Assembly: GCF_003014695.1 (NCBI RefSeq)
Contig: NZ_PYAS01000004.1
Span: 372,001-436,000, forward strand
Source of the DNA: Dyadobacter jiangsuensis
GTDB taxonomy: Bacteria; Bacteroidota; Bacteroidia; Cytophagales; Spirosomataceae
Length of the DNA stretch: 64,000 nucleotides
Reading direction: 5' to 3'
The position numbers and the translations under genes were made by a program. Under the pieces are notes generated by a model. It was given only the letters and a program-made list of their open reading frames with translations. It had not been told where the DNA came from and ran no database searches. The first letter of the stretch is position 1, and every line of letters begins with the position of its first letter. Positions 60,681 to 64,000 of the stretch are shown in pieces.

Positions 60681-60692
60681 AAGGAGGCTCCT
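60681..60692 (+). promoter_or_regulatory. Unusually strong ribosome-binding site
   Basis: AAAGGAGG ends five bases before the ATG at 60693. Strong Shine-Dalgarno sequences are rare in this phylum. It is embedded in the small palindrome AGGAGGCTCCT. Confidence 0.6.
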
Positions 60693-62354
60693 ATGGCTTT
60701 GCCCATTATTTTTTCGATTGACGATGATCCGCAGGTGCTCCGGGCGATCAGCCGCGACCTGAAATCCCATTACCGTGAAAAATACAGGATATTGAGCACG
60801 ACTTCCGTGGCCGAGGCGATGGAAAGCCTGCTCGAATTGCAGAACCGCGGCGACGAAGTGGCGATGTTTATTTCTGATCAGCGGATGCCAGAAATGCAGG
60901 GTGTGGATTTCCTTCAAAAGGCGATGAAAATGTTTCCCTTTGCCAAACGGGTGCTGCTCACGGCCTATTCCGATACCGAAGCGGCCATAAAGGCGATCAA
61001 CGACGTTCAGCTCGATTATTACCTGATGAAACCCTGGGACCCACCGGAGGAAAAGCTGTACCCGGCGATCGACGAGCTGCTCCGCGACTGGCAGGGCAAC
61101 TACCGCCCCGATTTCAAGGGTATTAAAGTGATAGGTTATCAATTCTCACCCAAAGCGCATGAAATCAAGGACTTCCTGGCTGGGAATCTGGTACCTTACC
61201 TGTGGCTGGATGCGGAATCCAATGAAACCGGCAGGCAGATTTCCCAGAGTAACGATCTATGCCCTGTTGATTTCCCGGTGGTGATTTTCGAAGACGGCTC
61301 TTTGTTGAAAACGCCGTCGCTGATCGACATTGCCGAGCGCATTGGATTGAATCCCAAGACGAAACAGCAGATTTACGACGTGGTGATTATCGGTGCGGGC
61401 CCGGCTGGGTTGGCGGCGTCGGTGTATGGTGCTTCCGAAGGTTTAAGTACTTTATTGATCGAGCGTAAAGCGCCTGGGGGACAGGCCGGTACGAGCTCCC
61501 GGATTGAGAACTACCTCGGCTTTCCGACCGGTTTGAGCGGCGCCGAACTGACGCGCCGTGCGATCACGCAGGCAACGCGCTTCGGTACCGAGTTCCTTTC
61601 GCCCCAGTTTGTGAAAGAGATTAAATTGAAGGATAAATATAAAACCGTGGTGCTCGGCGATGGCAGTGAGGTGAATGCGAAGGCGGTCGTGATCACGACG
61701 GGCGTCGATTACCGCAAGCTGGATACGCTCGGTGTGGAGGATTTTACGGGAAAGGGCATTTACTACGGTGCGGCGAGTACCGAGGCCAGCTCATGCGGAA
61801 ACAAGGACGTGTATGTGCTGGGCGGCGGTAATTCTGCCGGACAAGCGGCGATGTATTTGTCGAAATTTGCGCGCAATGTGTATGTCCTGATCAGGCGCAA
61901 TGACCTGACGTCGTCCATGTCGTCGTACCTGATCGACCAGATCGCCGGCACGGAGAATATCAGCGTACTGGGCTGCACCGAGATCGTGGAAGCGCAGGGT
62001 GACGGCCACCTGGAAAGGTTGAAACTTGTGGATTTGAATACCAACGAGGAGCGTACCGTTCCCGCTGATGCCCTGTTCATTTTCATCGGCGCGAAGCCTT
62101 ATACCGAATGGGTAGGTCTGGAAATCATCAAGAACAAGAAGGGGTTCATCGAGACAGGCCGAGAAATGAAGAATTACGAGAATTTCAGGGAAATCTGGAA
62201 AGCCGATCGCGACCCATACCTGCTTGAAACGAGCTCGCCAGGCATTTTCGCCGCAGGAGACGTGCGTGCGGGTGCGATGAACCGCGTGACGTCGGCGGTA
62301 GGCGAGGGATCGATGTCCATCAGTTTTGTTCACCAATATTTAAGCGAAGTATAA
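60693..62354 (+). CDS. Receiver domain fused to glutaredoxin-like and thioredoxin-reductase-like flavoprotein
   Basis: A 553-residue fusion. The receiver (about residues 5-130) keeps the acidic pocket FSIDDD, phospho-acceptor Asp62 (SDQRMPEMQG), Thr/Ser position LLTAYSD and LMKPWD lysine. A glutaredoxin-like module is at about 145-225, where the usual CxxC spot reads YQFSPKAHE, so no redox cysteines. A thioredoxin-reductase-like FAD/NAD(P) module begins VVIIGAGPAGLAAS (about 230), with LGGGNSAGQAAMY (about 374) and FAAGDVRAGAMNRV at the end. The CxxC of thioredoxin reductase is replaced by STEASSC, and only three isolated cysteines exist in the chain. It is probably a phosphorylation-gated flavoenzyme, but not a disulfide reductase. 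Confidence 0.88.
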   Translation: MALPIIFSIDDDPQVLRAISRDLKSHYREKYRILSTTSVAEAMESLLELQNRGDEVAMFISDQRMPEMQGVDFLQKAMKMFPFAKRVLLTAYSDTEAAIKAINDVQLDYYLMKPWDPPEEKLYPAIDELLRDWQGNYRPDFKGIKVIGYQFSPKAHEIKDFLAGNLVPYLWLDAESNETGRQISQSNDLCPVDFPVVIFEDGSLLKTPSLIDIAERIGLNPKTKQQIYDVVIIGAGPAGLAASVYGASEGLSTLLIERKAPGGQAGTSSRIENYLGFPTGLSGAELTRRAITQATRFGTEFLSPQFVKEIKLKDKYKTVVLGDGSEVNAKAVVITTGVDYRKLDTLGVEDFTGKGIYYGAASTEASSCGNKDVYVLGGGNSAGQAAMYLSKFARNVYVLIRRNDLTSSMSSYLIDQIAGTENISVLGCTEIVEAQGDGHLERLKLVDLNTNEERTVPADALFIFIGAKPYTEWVGLEIIKNKKGFIETGREMKNYENFREIWKADRDPYLLETSSPGIFAAGDVRAGAMNRVTSAVGEGSMSISFVHQYLSEV

Positions 62355-62623
62355 TGGGCCAGGTTTGTAAGCATATTGAAGATATTCAGGAGATTAAAGT
62401 CGCTGAGGAGCTGGTTTGCGAAGAGTGTAAGAAAGTCGACGGCTGGTGGGTGCATTTGCGTACCTGCCAGACTTGCGGCGCCACCTTATGCTGCGACAGC
62501 TCGCCGTCCAAGCACATGACCAAGCATTTCCACCGCACCGGCCACCCCGTAGCCTCCTCCGCCGAGCCAGGGGAGAAGTGGCTGTGGTGTTATAAGGATG
62601 AGGCGTTTGTGGAGTATGAGTGA
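62354..62623 (+). CDS. UBP-type zinc-finger protein
   Basis: An 89-residue protein that is almost entirely one zf-UBP domain, the ubiquitin-C-terminus-binding finger best known from eukaryotic deubiquitinases and HDAC6. Candidate metal ligands are Cys5, His7, Cys22, Cys25, Cys38, Cys41, Cys46 or Cys47, and His54, His58, His60 and His64 (CQTCGATLCC, HMTKHFHRTGHPV). Its ATG shares one base with the stop codon of the flavoprotein gene, so the two are translationally coupled. Such bacterial fingers are known as a family, but what they bind in cells without ubiquitin is not known to me. Confidence 0.88.
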   Translation: MGQVCKHIEDIQEIKVAEELVCEECKKVDGWWVHLRTCQTCGATLCCDSSPSKHMTKHFHRTGHPVASSAEPGEKWLWCYKDEAFVEYE

Positions 62624-62633
62624 TTGATTTTCG

Positions 62634-62641
62634 TAACTTTG
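62634..62641 (+). promoter_or_regulatory. -7 box immediately before the AraC gene
   Basis: TAACTTTG ends four bases before the ATG at 62646; a TTTG lies 24 bases further upstream. Transcription would begin at the start codon, implying a leaderless mRNA separate from the upstream operon. Confidence 0.45.
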
Positions 62642-62645
62642 CCCC

Positions 62646-63554
62646 ATGACGAAATCTGCGACGATCGAACAATTTTACCGGGACACCTCCATGCTGATAC
62701 CCGCGCAGGTGCAGAAGGAGGTGGGGCATTTCAATATTTTCAGGACGGACGAGCTGTATCGGGTGGCCGCGAAAAACAGGGTAATGCCTTACAACCGCCG
62801 GGCTTATTATAAAATCAGCCTGATTATCGGTCGAAACAGGGCGGAATATGCGGATAAAGTTGTTGATATTGAGCATAATGCATTGCTTTTTGCAACGCCT
62901 CTGATACCCTATAATTATGTGCCGCAGGACGAGAACCAGGCGGGGTTCTTCTGCATTTTCTCCGAAGATTTCCTCACACAGGACAACAGCGGCGTGCGCC
63001 TGCGTGAGCTGCCGGTTTTCAAACCGGGCGGGAACCCGATATTTTTTCTCAACGACGAGCAGATCGAGGATATCAAATACATTTTCAGGAAGATGTTTCG
63101 GGAAATCGAGTCGGATTATGCGTATAAGTATGATTTGCTGCGCAATTATGTGATCGAGCTCATCCATTTCGGTCAGAAGTTGCAGCCCGCTACTTCGCTT
63201 TTTACGGAAACAAATGCCTACAAGCGTGTTTCATCACTATTTATCGAGCTGCTCGAACGCCAGTTTCCGGTAGAGCCGCCCCATCAGAAGCTCAGTTTGC
63301 GCTCGGCAAAGGATTATGCCGACCAGCTTTCAATCCACGTCAATTACCTTAATAAAGTTTTAAAGGAAATCACAGGAAAAACTACGACGGAGCTCATTAC
63401 GGAGCGTATTATCAAGGAATCCAAGGTCCTTTTGAAACACACCGACTGGAATGTTTCGGAGATCGCATACAGCCTCGGCTTTGAAGAGGCCTCCCATTTC
63501 AATAACCTATTCAAGAAGCATACTGCACTTAGTCCCCGGTCATTCAGAGCCTAG
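62646..63554 (+). CDS. AraC-family transcriptional regulator
   Basis: A 302-residue regulator with an N-terminal cupin-like domain (about residues 20-120, including IEHNALLFATPLIPYNYVP and FFCIFSEDFLTQD) and two C-terminal helix-turn-helix units: SAKDYADQLSIHVNYLNKVL and WNVSEIAYSLGFEEASHFNN followed by LFKKHTALSPRSFR. This branch usually activates a neighbouring short-chain dehydrogenase gene, and one follows 92 bases downstream on the same strand. The ligand is unknown. Confidence 0.92.
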   Translation: MTKSATIEQFYRDTSMLIPAQVQKEVGHFNIFRTDELYRVAAKNRVMPYNRRAYYKISLIIGRNRAEYADKVVDIEHNALLFATPLIPYNYVPQDENQAGFFCIFSEDFLTQDNSGVRLRELPVFKPGGNPIFFLNDEQIEDIKYIFRKMFREIESDYAYKYDLLRNYVIELIHFGQKLQPATSLFTETNAYKRVSSLFIELLERQFPVEPPHQKLSLRSAKDYADQLSIHVNYLNKVLKEITGKTTTELITERIIKESKVLLKHTDWNVSEIAYSLGFEEASHFNNLFKKHTALSPRSFRA

Positions 63555-63611
63555 ATTTGAATTTCGTAAGTTTTGATTTGAAAGCCGCAAATCCGGCGGG
63601 ATAGCGCCCGG

Positions 63612-63619
63612 TACCTTTG
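63612..63619 (+). promoter_or_regulatory. -7 box of the short-chain dehydrogenase
   Basis: TACCTTTG fits TAnnTTTG, 27 bases upstream of the ATG at 63647. The nearest TTG is too far upstream to be the -33 element, so an activator such as the adjacent AraC protein may be needed. Confidence 0.5.
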
Positions 63620-63646
63620 TTCCATCAATTTTAACAACAAAAAAAG

Positions 63647-64000
63647 ATGGAATCAGCAAGTAAAATAGCATTGGTAACGGGCGGCAGCCGAGGTTTGGGA
63701 AAAAATATGGCGCTTCGCCTGGCAGAGAAAGGGAACGACGTGCTCATCGTTTACCGGAGCAAGGCACAGGAAGCCGCCGAGGTGGTGGCGGCCATCGAGG
63801 CATTGGGGCAGAAAGCGGCTGCCATTCAACTGGATACTTCGGATGTAAAGTCCTTCGATCAATTCTTCATCCAAGTTTCGGGTATCCTGAAAGACAAATG
63901 GAACCGCGATTCTTTCGATTTTCTGATCAATAATGCGGGTATCAGCCGTCCTTCGGTATTTCCCGAAACCAGTGAGCAGGATTTCGACGACCTGATGAAC
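63647..64000 (+). CDS. Short-chain dehydrogenase/reductase, 3' truncated by the window edge
   Basis: The first 118 residues of a classical SDR. IALVTGGSRGLGKNMALRLA holds the TGxxxGxG cofactor motif. LLINNAGIS (written here FLINNAGIS, about residue 93) is the NNAG strand. The basic residue right after the glycine motif (VYRSK) suggests NADP preference. The catalytic Tyr-Lys pair lies beyond the edge. It follows the AraC regulator and is its probable target. Confidence 0.9.
   Translation, partial: MESASKIALVTGGSRGLGKNMALRLAEKGNDVLIVYRSKAQEAAEVVAAIEALGQKAAAIQLDTSDVKSFDQFFIQVSGILKDKWNRDSFDFLINNAGISRPSVFPETSEQDFDDLMN

Overview
The window looks like chromosomal DNA of a free-living Bacteroidota, most likely a Cytophagales member close to Dyadobacter. 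The genus is a guess from gene style, not from a marker gene. The evidence is three SusC/SusD outer-membrane uptake pairs, a FecI-type sigma/FecR cassette, a type IX secretion sorting tail, two giant beta-propeller sensor regulators, a bacillithiol-type YtxJ protein, rare Shine-Dalgarno sequences, and repeated TAnnTTTG -7 boxes typical of the phylum. I recognise no rRNA, tRNA, insertion sequence, prophage or CRISPR array.

Layout. 1-7.8 kb: secreted or lipid-anchored hydrolases, a zinc alcohol dehydrogenase and envelope proteins, with a degraded-looking stretch at 2.76-3.15 kb. 7.9-12.9 kb: SusC/SusD pair 1. 12.9-15.6 kb: a DeoR-type repressor facing a DUF4406 gene across a very large palindrome, then a membrane histidine kinase. 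15.6-22.0 kb: a TonB-dependent beta-barrel protein divergent from a 1260-residue hybrid propeller kinase. 22.2-23.7 kb: ytxJ, a short unlisted reading frame and an AT-richer toxin-antitoxin-like pair. 23.7-28.7 kb: HtrA-like protease, quinone-oxidoreductase-like protein, AraC regulator and a secreted acetylesterase. 28.9-33.8 kb: DUF2958 protein, an electrophile-stress operon (MhqO-like dioxygenase, MhqD-like hydrolase, pirin), a receiver-like protein lacking the phospho-acceptor, a Crp/Fnr regulator, a DUF2383 protein and a cupin. 34.8-46.4 kb: glycerophosphodiesterase, then sigma factor, FecR, SusC, SusD, lipoprotein and VCBS/ASPIC protein (pair 2). 46.6-55.9 kb: a compact glycan-utilisation locus of GH30 glycosidase, propeller/LuxR regulator and SusC/SusD pair 3. 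56.2-58.9 kb: LigD. 59.3-62.6 kb: a three-gene signalling operon of cyclic-nucleotide-domain kinase, receiver-flavoprotein fusion and UBP-type zinc finger. 62.6-64 kb: AraC regulator and the start of a short-chain dehydrogenase.

Two systems stand out. In the GH30/SusCD locus, the 12-mer GTAGTAATGTAG (minus-strand reading) sits 34-35 bases upstream of a perfect -7 box at both the GH30 and the susC promoter, in the same orientation and with nearly equal leader lengths. It looks like the binding site of the local propeller/LuxR activator. In the operon at 59.3-62.6 kb, a kinase is paired with a receiver fused to glutaredoxin-like and thioredoxin-reductase-like modules that have lost both CxxC centres, and it is translationally coupled to a eukaryote-style ubiquitin-binding-type zinc finger.

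Several families of intergenic repeats (8-bp and 20-bp inverted minisatellites, and a nested inverted repeat in two copies) are also present. All family assignments come from reading motifs by eye; no database search was run.
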